Positions 7,118 through 12,854 of a stretch of DNA of 12,854 nucleotides are shown one piece after another. The stretch lies in NCBI GenBank assembly GCA_937892015.1, contig CALAUY010000001.1, positions 1 to 12,854 of the forward strand. The letters run 5' to 3'. The stretch's first letter is position 1. Each line of letters opens with the position of its first letter. The notes below the pieces were generated by a model. That model was not told the DNA's origin. It did not search any database and saw only the letters and a program-made list of their open reading frames with translations. The translations under genes were made by a program, and so were the position numbers. The DNA is from an uncultured Bacteroidales bacterium. GTDB lineage: Bacteria > Bacteroidota > Bacteroidia > Bacteroidales > Paludibacteraceae.

Positions 7118-9448
7118 TCAGAAATTCACGACAAAACCTGCGTGCACATTGAACCCTGCTTGCGCGTAATACCATGGCCATGGATGCGTTCCATCGGCCA
7201 TATACGATGCGTCTGCACCGCCATTGCTCGCATACTTAGCGTTGAAGATATTGTTCAGTTGGCAGAGCAGACTCACCTCAGGCACGTACCGCGCAGTGCT
7301 CCAACGCCGCAGCGGCAACGTGTAACGCAGATTGACGTTGGTGGTAGTATAGGCTCTGAGTGAGGCACTCTCGTGCATCGTGTTGTCCAAGTACTGCTTA
7401 CTCGTCACGTTCGTCTGGATGGTGGCCAGCAAGCCCGAGTAATCGAAAGTGAAGAGCGACATACCCGTCAGCATCGGAGAGAAAGCGATGGTCGCCTCCT
7501 CGAAGGTCAACTTCTCTTGACCCGTCCATTCGTAGTTCTCGTCATAGATATCCACCGTCTGCTCGTAGTTCAGAATCTTGTTGCGTGAGAGCACGATGTT
7601 GGCATCCCAGCGAAACCAATCGGTTATCTTCACCCCACCGGTCAACTCGATACCCATTCGGTACGAGTCTTTCACGTTACGGGTGGACATAGCCCCCACA
7701 TCGTTGTAGTCGCCGGTGAGAATGAGCTGGTTGTCGTAGTCCATGAAGTAGAGATTGGCACCAAGAGCGAACCGACTATGTGAGTACGTATAACCCAACT
7801 CATAGTCGTAGAGTCGCTCGGCTTGCGGCATCTCGCCGCTATACGAACCGTCTGCCTCCATGTGGATGTTCTCCGTGAAATTGGCGCGACTGGGCTCACG
7901 GTTAGCGATTGCGAACGTACCATACACCATGTGACCACCGTTCTCGTACGTCAGACCTGCTTTCGGGTTGAAGAAATGGTACTGTTTATGCAGTTTCAGC
8001 GGTGACATGTCCTCGTCGTTGATGCCGTCAATACGGTAATCGATGAAGCGGTACTGTAGGTCGGCGTACAGCGTCAGTCGCTCGCGATGACGATGGACGA
8101 TGCGCCAATTGGTCTTGGCATACACGTTCGCATCCGTCTTGCCGCCACGACTGCGATAATACTCATAGTTGACCGGCAACAACGCCGAATAGTGCGGGTC
8201 GGCTATAAAGGGCAACGTGCCAAAATGGTCGTTCATATAGTTGCTCGCTGTTGCCCCGAACTGCACATCGACAGGCTCGGAGATATACTTCGACGAGGCC
8301 ACCAATCCATAGAAATGGTTGTCTAAATACTTGCGATACAGCGCGTACGCTTTCTTCTGTTTTACGCCCTCATCGTCGGTGTACGGGTCAAGACCGAAAT
8401 ACGTGAATTTCTTGTTCTTATACTGCTCATAATATCCGCCGCCGTGCGAGTAGAACAGCGTGGCATTGAGGCTCCAATGAGGCGAGAAAGAATGGCCGAT
8501 GTTCAGCTGCACATGTTGCTGCGCATAGTTGTCAGTTTGGTTGTCGTAGTAAACGGTCGAGTCGCTGCCGTCAGATGCCGTGACGGTATATTCGCCCGCG
8601 GGATTATAGCGGCGATCGGCTCCTCCGATGCCGTAGGCCGTGTTGTAATCAACACCATCCCAGCCCATGCCCGTTTTCTCGTTGCCGCCGAAGAAACTCA
8701 GCACTACTTTTGTCTTGTCGGTGTAGTACCCGAAATCGCTGAAATACGAGTAGAGGTCAGAGTTGGTACGGTACAGAAACCCGTCGGAGTTGACTTTCGA
8801 GAAGCGGGCATTGAGTGCGAACCGTCCGTCGCCCGCTTTGGGTGATACCATGTGCAGCGACCCCATCTCTTTGAACGTGTTGTACATGCCACCATTGAAG
8901 GCCAGTTTGACGTGGTTGGCAGTGTCAAGGTACGTCTTGTCAGTGCGCATGTTCAGCGAACCGCCGAACGCCACGCCGTTGGTGGACGAGCCTACACCAC
9001 GCTGCACATCGATAGAGGTCATCGACTCGGCCATGTCCGTCATGTTCACCCAGAAAACAGTCTGACTCTCTTGGTCGTTGAGCGGCACATCGTTGATGGA
9101 CATCGTGATGCGTGTGTGGTCAGTACCCCGCAAACGGAAATACGTGTATCCGATGCCGAGTCCATCATCGGACGTGACTTGCAAGCCCGGGGTCGTTGAC
9201 AGCAGGAAAGGCAGGTTCTGCCCCGTGTTGTCGATGTTCAGCTGCTCGCGGTTATACACTTGGTGGTTGCTTGCCGTCTGTTGCACACGCTCTGCAATCA
9301 CCTCGATATCAGCCATCTCGGTCATGAGGATAGTCAGCGTGTCTGTCTCCTCGGCATGCGCACTGGTTGTCCCCATTAGTCCCATAAGACCCATTAGTCC
9401 TATAAGACTTACTTTAATACTAAAAACTGATTGTTTCATAGCACCCAT
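7118..9448 (-). CDS. TonB-dependent outer-membrane receptor, probably for thiamin
   Basis: 776 residues from ATG 9448; ATG 9439 (MKQSVF) is an equally good start. The signal peptide ends SAHA|EE at about residue 32, followed by a TonB-box-like DTLTI. The plug domain spans about 48-168 (VIAERVQQTASNHQVYNREQ, LRGTDHTRITMSINDVPLND, FWVNMTD, VQRGVGSSTNGVAFGGSLN). The rest is a barrel of about 22 strands ending FVVNF. It lacks the extra N-terminal carboxypeptidase-like domain of SusC proteins. The leader contains a TPP riboswitch, which strongly suggests that the substrate is thiamin or a thiamin precursor. Bacteroides species are known to have TPP-regulated thiamin receptors of this kind. No inner-membrane thiamin transporter or thiamin kinase follows; the gene runs into the convergent beta-barrel gene, leaving a 30-bp gap. 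Its signal peptide contains four units of a 9-bp DNA repeat (LIG-LMG-LMG-LMG). Confidence 0.93.
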   Translation of the reverse strand: MGAMKQSVFSIKVSLIGLMGLMGLMGTTSAHAEETDTLTILMTEMADIEVIAERVQQTASNHQVYNREQLNIDNTGQNLPFLLSTTPGLQVTSDDGLGIGYTYFRLRGTDHTRITMSINDVPLNDQESQTVFWVNMTDMAESMTSIDVQRGVGSSTNGVAFGGSLNMRTDKTYLDTANHVKLAFNGGMYNTFKEMGSLHMVSPKAGDGRFALNARFSKVNSDGFLYRTNSDLYSYFSDFGYYTDKTKVVLSFFGGNEKTGMGWDGVDYNTAYGIGGADRRYNPAGEYTVTASDGSDSTVYYDNQTDNYAQQHVQLNIGHSFSPHWSLNATLFYSHGGGYYEQYKNKKFTYFGLDPYTDDEGVKQKKAYALYRKYLDNHFYGLVASSKYISEPVDVQFGATASNYMNDHFGTLPFIADPHYSALLPVNYEYYRSRGGKTDANVYAKTNWRIVHRHRERLTLYADLQYRFIDYRIDGINDEDMSPLKLHKQYHFFNPKAGLTYENGGHMVYGTFAIANREPSRANFTENIHMEADGSYSGEMPQAERLYDYELGYTYSHSRFALGANLYFMDYDNQLILTGDYNDVGAMSTRNVKDSYRMGIELTGGVKITDWFRWDANIVLSRNKILNYEQTVDIYDENYEWTGQEKLTFEEATIAFSPMLTGMSLFTFDYSGLLATIQTNVTSKQYLDNTMHESASLRAYTTTNVNLRYTLPLRRWSTARYVPEVSLLCQLNNIFNAKYASNGGADASYMADGTHPWPWYYAQAGFNVHAGFVVNF
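9375..9410. repeat. 9-bp tandem repeat within the receptor's signal peptide
   Basis: Four units on the plus strand: ATTAGTCCC, ATAAGACCC, ATTAGTCCT, ATAAGACTT. Read on the minus strand they are three codons each and spell LIG, LMG, LMG, LMG in the hydrophobic core of the signal peptide. The same unit is arrayed seven times between genes at 12518-12580. Confidence 0.85.
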
Positions 9449-9465
9449 TTATTATATACATACAC

Positions 9466-9554
9466 GCGGGTGCACAGACAAGAAGAACATACTTCCCTTG
9501 GCAGCATTACTTGCCCAGGTTCATAGGGTCTGATCTCAGCCTCACGGCACCCCT
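9466..9554 (-). promoter_or_regulatory. TPP (thiamin pyrophosphate) riboswitch, THI element
   Basis: Read on the minus strand, the hallmarks occur in order. P1 5' strand GGGGTGC (9553-9547), CTGAGA (9539-9534), CCTATGAACCTG (9527-9516), GCAAGTAATGCTGCCAAGGGAAG-type core (about 9513-9491), then P1 3' strand GCACCC (9473-9468). The CUGAGA and AAGGGAAG motifs bind the pyrimidine and pyrophosphate parts of TPP in known structures. The aptamer ends about 20-30 nt before the start codon with no U-rich terminator between, so control of translation is more likely than of transcription. It should lower expression of the receptor when TPP is plentiful. I found no clear TAnnTTTG promoter upstream of it. 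Confidence 0.95.
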
Positions 9555-9623
9555 TTTATTTCAATTTGTAAATTTGTAAATTAGGCGATTAGTAATTTAA
9601 TAACCTTGCGGCGTAAAACCTAT

Positions 9624-9638
9624 GTTTGCAAAGCAAAC
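9624..9638 (-). terminator. Perfect small hairpin, possible end of the waaA operon
   Basis: GTTTGC-AAA-GCAAAC is a perfect 6-bp inverted repeat, 29 bp past the stop of the minus-strand beta-barrel gene at 9667. On that strand it is followed by a broken T-run (ATAGGTTTTA), so it is a weak terminator candidate. It lies in the roughly 110-bp stretch between that gene and the riboswitch, which otherwise holds only A/T-rich short repeats such as AATTTGTAA and CTTAACT. Confidence 0.35.
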
Positions 9639-9666
9639 AATAATTTACAAATTCTTAACTCTTAAC

Positions 9667-10431
9667 TCATAACTTGTAAACAAAACTTACATACCATCCC
9701 CACTCCCACATGTGCTGTTGAGCCACAGAGCGAGTCTTGGCGAGGTTATTGAGCCCGAAATCGTATCCCGCTTGCAAGCGGTACTTGTCCCATTCAAACC
9801 CACCGCCTACTCCGAGCTGCATATTGAAGCGGTACAGGTCGTTCACCGCATATCGGTCGTAGTTCTCGGTACGGATACCCATCGCTTCGAGCGCCTCTTT
9901 CGAGCCAATCACCGAACCGTACGTGTCCGAGAGATGCAGTTGCAGATAATCCGGTTGGGCCAGTCCTACCACGAACCGCGGACCGCCATAGAAGAACATG
10001 CTCAATTGTCGCCAGAGCGGTTGCCGATAAAAGGCGCGAACGGGCACGCTCAGTTGATGCTCCATGATGTGGTGGCGGATATAGTCACCGTCTGTGTGTT
10101 GCGCCTCTATGCTCGTCGCCGGCCAGTGCTGCTCGATAATGCCGTACGTAACCGTATAGAGTAGTCCCGTCTGGAGCGAGAAGTGTACGGGCAAGTTGAA
10201 ATCGACAGTGGCACCCATCTCCACGCCGTGCAAGTAGGGGTTCATCATGTTGCCGCTATTCGAGTGCTGCCAATTCTGCACGTAACCTACCTGTAGTCGC
10301 CAGTCGGTAGAGAACACGTACGGCTCTTTCGGCTTGGCTTGCTTGCGAGTCGGGTCGAAGAACTCTTGTTGCTGACCATATGCCACGAGTGTCGCCACGC
10401 CCATCAACAATATCAATAATCGTCTTTTCAT
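9667..10431 (-). CDS. Small outer-membrane beta-barrel protein
   Basis: 254 residues with a signal peptide (MKRRLLILLMGVATLVAYGQ, cleavage near residue 19-20). The mature part alternates strands and turns in the style of the Bacteroidetes OMP_b-brl (PorT-like) families: WRLQVGYVQNW, GVEMGATVDFNLP, FSLQTGLLYTV, HQLSVPVRAFYR, SMFFYGGPRFVVGL, MQLGVGGGFEW, YRLQAGYDFGL, then a final WYVSFVYKL. The family assignment is by pattern only. Its ATG overlaps the TGA of waaA (ATGA, 10431-10428), so translation is probably coupled and it is the last gene of the nitroreductase-waaA operon. That position hints at an envelope or LPS-related role, but beta-barrels of this type occur in many contexts and no function can be read from the sequence. 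Confidence 0.85.
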   Translation of the reverse strand: MKRRLLILLMGVATLVAYGQQQEFFDPTRKQAKPKEPYVFSTDWRLQVGYVQNWQHSNSGNMMNPYLHGVEMGATVDFNLPVHFSLQTGLLYTVTYGIIEQHWPATSIEAQHTDGDYIRHHIMEHQLSVPVRAFYRQPLWRQLSMFFYGGPRFVVGLAQPDYLQLHLSDTYGSVIGSKEALEAMGIRTENYDRYAVNDLYRFNMQLGVGGGFEWDKYRLQAGYDFGLNNLAKTRSVAQQHMWEWGWYVSFVYKL

Positions 10432-11678
10432 ATCTTTGTTTCACTAAAAAGTGCATCGTAAATGCGGTTCGTAGCTCCCGTCTCTGAGCGCACGTACGCA
10501 CTCGCATTGCGCCCGTACTCGTCATGATGAGCGAACGCCTCGTCTATGGCCTCCGATAGTGATGCATAGTCGCTCACGGCAAATGCGCCACCCGCTGTGA
10601 TGAGGTCCTCCGCTTCGCGGAACTTATGGTACTTAGGGCCGAACACGACCGGCACGCCATACACCGCCGCTTCGAGCGTATTGTGTATGCCCGCTCCGAA
10701 TCCGCCGCCAACGTACGCCACCTGACCGAAACGATAGAGCCGCGAGAGTAGCCCCAAACGGTCGATGAGCAGCACGCGGTTGGTGTTCACGTTCATCAGC
10801 GTCGCTTCAGAGAAACGGACGAGCCGACCCTCGAAGAGGTTGAAGATGAAGTGCAGATGCTCCGCAGTCAGTTCGTGCGGTGTCAGTACCAGTTTGGTGT
10901 CAGGATGCTCGCGCATATACCGCGCCAAGAGCTCCTCATCTCGCGGCCACGTACTACCCGCCACCAGCACTTTCGGCGGCTCGGGGTCGAAATGCAGCGG
11001 GGTCAGTTCGGGCTCACTGAAGCGCATGAGTTGCGGTATCTCCCTGCCGTCCCCAAGAATCTCCACCACGCGGTCAAAACGCGTGTCACCGGCCACCACC
11101 GCGTTGGTTAGCCCGTACTCTTCTAATAGTTGACGCGAACGCTCGTCTTGCACGAAGAGCGTCGTGAAAAGCTTGAGTAGCCTACGATACGGACGACCCC
11201 ACCAACGAAAGAACAGCTGATTATGGCGGAAGAGGGTCGCGATATTGTACATCGGGATGCCACGCCTGTGCAGTTCACGCAAATAGGCCGGCCAGAACTC
11301 ATACTTGACAAAAACAGCCATCTCCGGACGATACACATCGAGGAACAGTTTCGCGTTGCCTCGCGTTGCAAATGGCAGATAACTCACCCCATCTACTCGG
11401 TCGTAATCCTTGCGCAACTCATATCCCGACGGGCTGAAAAACGTCAGCACAATCTTGCGGCACGGCTGTTCACGGCGCAGTCGCTCGATGATAGGGCGCG
11501 CCTGCTCAAACTCGCCCACACTCGCAGCATGAAACCAGACGCAACCCTGCAACGAACACTCGCCCGTCTTGCGTTTAGCCCGCAACTCCCGCCACGTAAG
11601 ACGTTCGCCGCGAACGAGTCGATGCGCTTTGCGGTTGAACAGACTCGCGATATACACTATCAGAATATACAGATACAC
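10428..11678 (-). CDS. waaA: 3-deoxy-D-manno-octulosonic acid (Kdo) transferase
   Basis: 416 residues, close to the 425 of the E. coli enzyme. WaaA (KdtA) moves Kdo from CMP-Kdo onto lipid IVA at the inner face of the cytoplasmic membrane, starting the LPS core. The N-terminus has one membrane anchor (YLYILIVYIASLF). The N-terminal GT-B half shows WFHAASVGEFEQ with the family's catalytic Glu at residue 55, FFSPSGYE at 81-87, KYEFWP at 125-130 and GDTRFDRV at 197-204. The C-terminal half, which binds CMP-Kdo, shows AGSTWPRDEE (240-249), GGGFGAGIHNTLEAAVYGVP (324-343) and FGPKYHKFREAEDL (346-359). All key segments are intact. It lies 25 bp after the nitroreductase lipoprotein gene and overlaps the next gene by 4 bp. 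Whether it adds one or two Kdo units cannot be told from the sequence. Confidence 0.96.
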   Translation of the reverse strand: MYLYILIVYIASLFNRKAHRLVRGERLTWRELRAKRKTGECSLQGCVWFHAASVGEFEQARPIIERLRREQPCRKIVLTFFSPSGYELRKDYDRVDGVSYLPFATRGNAKLFLDVYRPEMAVFVKYEFWPAYLRELHRRGIPMYNIATLFRHNQLFFRWWGRPYRRLLKLFTTLFVQDERSRQLLEEYGLTNAVVAGDTRFDRVVEILGDGREIPQLMRFSEPELTPLHFDPEPPKVLVAGSTWPRDEELLARYMREHPDTKLVLTPHELTAEHLHFIFNLFEGRLVRFSEATLMNVNTNRVLLIDRLGLLSRLYRFGQVAYVGGGFGAGIHNTLEAAVYGVPVVFGPKYHKFREAEDLITAGGAFAVSDYASLSEAIDEAFAHHDEYGRNASAYVRSETGATNRIYDALFSETKI

Positions 11679-11703
11679 TGCCGACAGATACCGCTAACGT
11701 TGC

Positions 11704-12396
11704 TTATCGTATGTATGTCACGTTCTCGGGTTTCCACTTATCTTTGGGCTCGGGCTGTTGAGCCGGATGGCCGATGACGATAGTGCAGAGTGGCATCAGA
11801 TGTCCGGGCAGTTCCAGTACGTTGCGGGCTGCCTTGATACGCTCGTCCATCGGGTACAAGGCCGTCCATACTGCCCCCAATCCCAGTGCATGAGCCGCCA
11901 AAAGGATGTTCTCCGTAGCAGCCGAACAGTCCTGAATCCAGAACTCGCGACCCGGTCCGTCCAACGTCTTCTCCATGTCCCCACAGACGATGATGGCGAG
12001 CGGCGCTTGTGTCAACATCTTCGCGTTCGGATTGGCAGTTGCCAACTCGTCCAGTTTGGCGCGGTTAGTCACCGCAACAAAATGCCATGGTTGCTTGTTC
12101 ACCGCCGTCGGGGCTGCCATGCCCGCACGCAAGAGTAACTCTATATCGTCCGTCTTCACCGGCTCGTCTGTGTATGCGCGTACGCTCGTACGACTCATGA
12201 TAGTGGCAATCACCGCCAATCCCATTTCCGCACTCGCTTTGCCTGACTTTCTCGCCTTGCCTGTCTCTTGTGACTGTCCTGCTTCTTGCACCTGCTCTGC
12301 CTGACCGGCATTTTGTGCCTGTCCCGACCGACTGCAACCACTACTCATTATCATGGCAAACAACGCTGCCATTACTATCATAATTTGTTTCTTCAT
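11704..12396 (-). CDS. Nitroreductase-family lipoprotein
   Basis: 230 residues. Residues 1-20 are a lipoprotein signal ending SSG before Cys21, so the protein is probably lipid-anchored. Residues 22-57 form a low-complexity linker of repeated Gly-Gln-Ala and Gly-Lys-Ala-like pieces (GQAQNAGQAEQVQEAGQSQE). The nitroreductase fold follows: SRTSVRAYTDEPV (68-80) with the arginines that hold FMN phosphate, APTAVNKQPWHFVAV (95-109), QAPLAIIVCGD (130-140), AATENILLAAHALGLGAVW (159-177) and IVIGHPAQQ (206-214). These enzymes use FMN and NAD(P)H to reduce nitro groups, quinones or other electron acceptors. If it is exported, the usual NAD(P)H source would be absent, so the electron donor is an open question. 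It is first in the waaA operon and has its own consensus promoter. Confidence 0.9.
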   Translation of the reverse strand: MKKQIMIVMAALFAMIMSSGCSRSGQAQNAGQAEQVQEAGQSQETGKARKSGKASAEMGLAVIATIMSRTSVRAYTDEPVKTDDIELLLRAGMAAPTAVNKQPWHFVAVTNRAKLDELATANPNAKMLTQAPLAIIVCGDMEKTLDGPGREFWIQDCSAATENILLAAHALGLGAVWTALYPMDERIKAARNVLELPGHLMPLCTIVIGHPAQQPEPKDKWKPENVTYIR

Positions 12397-12422
12397 ATCC
12401 GTGTATTTTTTGAAATCGACTG

Positions 12423-12454
12423 CAAAGTTACTGCTTTTTTTTCATATATGCAAA
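12423..12454 (-). promoter_or_regulatory. Bacteroidetes-type promoter of the nitroreductase-waaA operon
   Basis: Read on the minus strand, TTTG (12454-12451) is followed by exactly 20 nt and TAACTTTG (12430-12423). The -7 box and the 20-nt spacing are identical to those of the TPR-operon promoter. The start codon at 12396 lies 27 bp beyond the -7 box, so the leader is only about 20 nt. Confidence 0.8.
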
Positions 12455-12486
12455 TATTTGGGTAAAAAAAAGTAAAAAAAGTGCTT
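12441..12486. repeat. A/T-rich dispersed motif, copy 2
   Basis: TTCATATATGCAA (12441-12453) and GTAAAAAAAGTGCTT (12472-12486) repeat the motif at 1915-1950 in the same orientation. This copy overlaps the -33 box of the minus-strand promoter. Confidence 0.5.
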
Positions 12487-12517
12487 TTGGGCTGTATTTT
12501 TTGTTTTTCTTGCTCTT

Positions 12518-12580
12518 ATTAGTCCCATTAGACCTATTAGTCCTATTAGTCCCATTGGTCCCATTGGTCCTATTAGACCA
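12518..12580. repeat. 9-bp tandem repeat, seven units
   Basis: Seven units of consensus ATTAGTCCC occur, each with zero to two changes: ATTAGTCCC, ATTAGACCT, ATTAGTCCT, ATTAGTCCC, ATTGGTCCC, ATTGGTCCT, ATTAGACCA. The array lies between genes and the minus-strand reading frame across it (Asn-Gly-Thr repeats) is not believable as a gene. Confidence 0.9.
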
Positions 12581-12590
12581 ATTCGCCCCC

Positions 12591-12648
12591 CAGCTTTCGA
12601 TACTAATCCGACTAGCTCCATAGGAGTGCTCCCCTACTTTAGGGGAGG
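12591..12648. repeat. Dispersed hairpin-rich element, copy 2
   Basis: It begins CAGCTTTCGATACTAATC, like copy 1, and continues GACTA into hairpin GCTCC-ATA-GGAGT (12615-12627) and hairpin CTCCCCTA-CTT-TAGGGGAG (12629-12647). The second stem is the same as in copy 1 while its loop differs (CTT against AGG). It lacks the CACAC...GTGATC tail of copies 1 and 3. Confidence 0.65.
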
Positions 12649-12666
12649 AGTTTCGCCGGAACTGCG

Positions 12667-12721
12667 GCAAGGTAGAGGCAAGGTAGAGGCAAGGTAGAGG
12701 CAAGGATGCGGCAAGGATGAT
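12667..12721. repeat. 11-bp tandem repeat, five units
   Basis: GCAAGGTAGAG occurs three times without change (12667-12699), then GCAAGGATGCG and GCAAGGATGAT. The array lies between copies 2 and 3 of the hairpin element. No coding role is apparent. Confidence 0.85.
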
Positions 12722-12738
12722 TTCTATATTTTCAGGGT

Positions 12739-12827
12739 CAGTCGATACTTACTTGACTAGCTCCGCAGGAGCGCTCCCCTAAGGTAGGGGTGCACACATA
12801 GTGATCGTACCCCTTGTGGGTTAAGAA
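12739..12827. repeat. Dispersed hairpin-rich element, copy 3
   Basis: The head CAGTCGATACTTACTTGACT resembles the heads of copies 1 and 2. Then come hairpin GCTCC-GCA-GGAGC (12760-12772), hairpin CCCCTA-AGG-TAGGGG (12776-12790) and the tail CACATAGTGATCGTACCCC with ACCC/GGGT pairing, ending TTAAGAA at 12827. This is the most complete copy. Beyond it only a short hairpin TCGCT-TT-AGCGA (12840-12851) is seen before the window ends. Confidence 0.65.
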
Positions 12828-12854
12828 GCAAAAACCGCTTCGCTTTAGCGAGCA

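Noticed and set aside
9560..9666. Promoter for the riboswitch-controlled receptor
   Set aside because: On the minus strand no TAnnTTTG with a TTTG about 20 nt upstream was found. The closest string (TATTGTTTG) has the wrong internal spacing and no -33 box.
12428..12703. Minus-strand 91-residue ORF
   Set aside because: Its Asn-Gly-Thr-Arg run is a translation of the 9-bp and 11-bp repeats, and it overlaps the promoter at 12423-12454.

Overview
The window looks like the chromosome of a Gram-negative Bacteroidales bacterium, perhaps Prevotella-like, although the genus cannot be fixed from the sequence. Three things point there. Two promoters match the Bacteroidetes pattern exactly (TTTG, 20 nt, TAACTTTG). 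A TonB-dependent thiamin-type receptor sits under a TPP riboswitch. The surface and outer-membrane protein families are typical of the phylum.

Layout. Positions 1-1215 hold the 3' part of a multi-domain, probably glycan-binding surface protein. It is followed by an easily missed 51-codon gene (1247-1402). Positions 1403-2184 carry no convincing gene but are packed with hairpins and repeats: a dispersed hairpin element, a 15/16-bp tandem array, a consensus promoter, and a 28/29-bp tandem array that begins at the promoter's -7 box and fills the 5' leader of the next gene. Positions 2185-7087 are a two-gene operon: a 1030-residue periplasmic TPR protein and an overlapping outer-membrane beta-barrel protein. 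These converge on a TonB-dependent receptor read on the minus strand (7118-9448), whose leader holds a clear TPP riboswitch (about 9466-9554). Also on the minus strand, a promoter at 12423-12454 drives a tightly packed set: a nitroreductase-fold lipoprotein, Kdo transferase WaaA, and a small outer-membrane beta-barrel whose start overlaps the waaA stop by 4 bp. Positions 12397-12854 are again repeat-rich, with two more copies of the hairpin element, a 9-bp array and an 11-bp array.

Almost everything encoded here concerns the cell envelope: surface carbohydrate binding, thiamin uptake across the outer membrane, the inner core of LPS, and beta-barrel or periplasmic scaffold proteins. The least understood parts are the TPR/beta-barrel operon with its hairpin-array leader, the 51-residue peptide, and the families of short tandem and palindromic repeats. 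One 9-bp repeat family lies both between genes and in frame inside the receptor's signal peptide.
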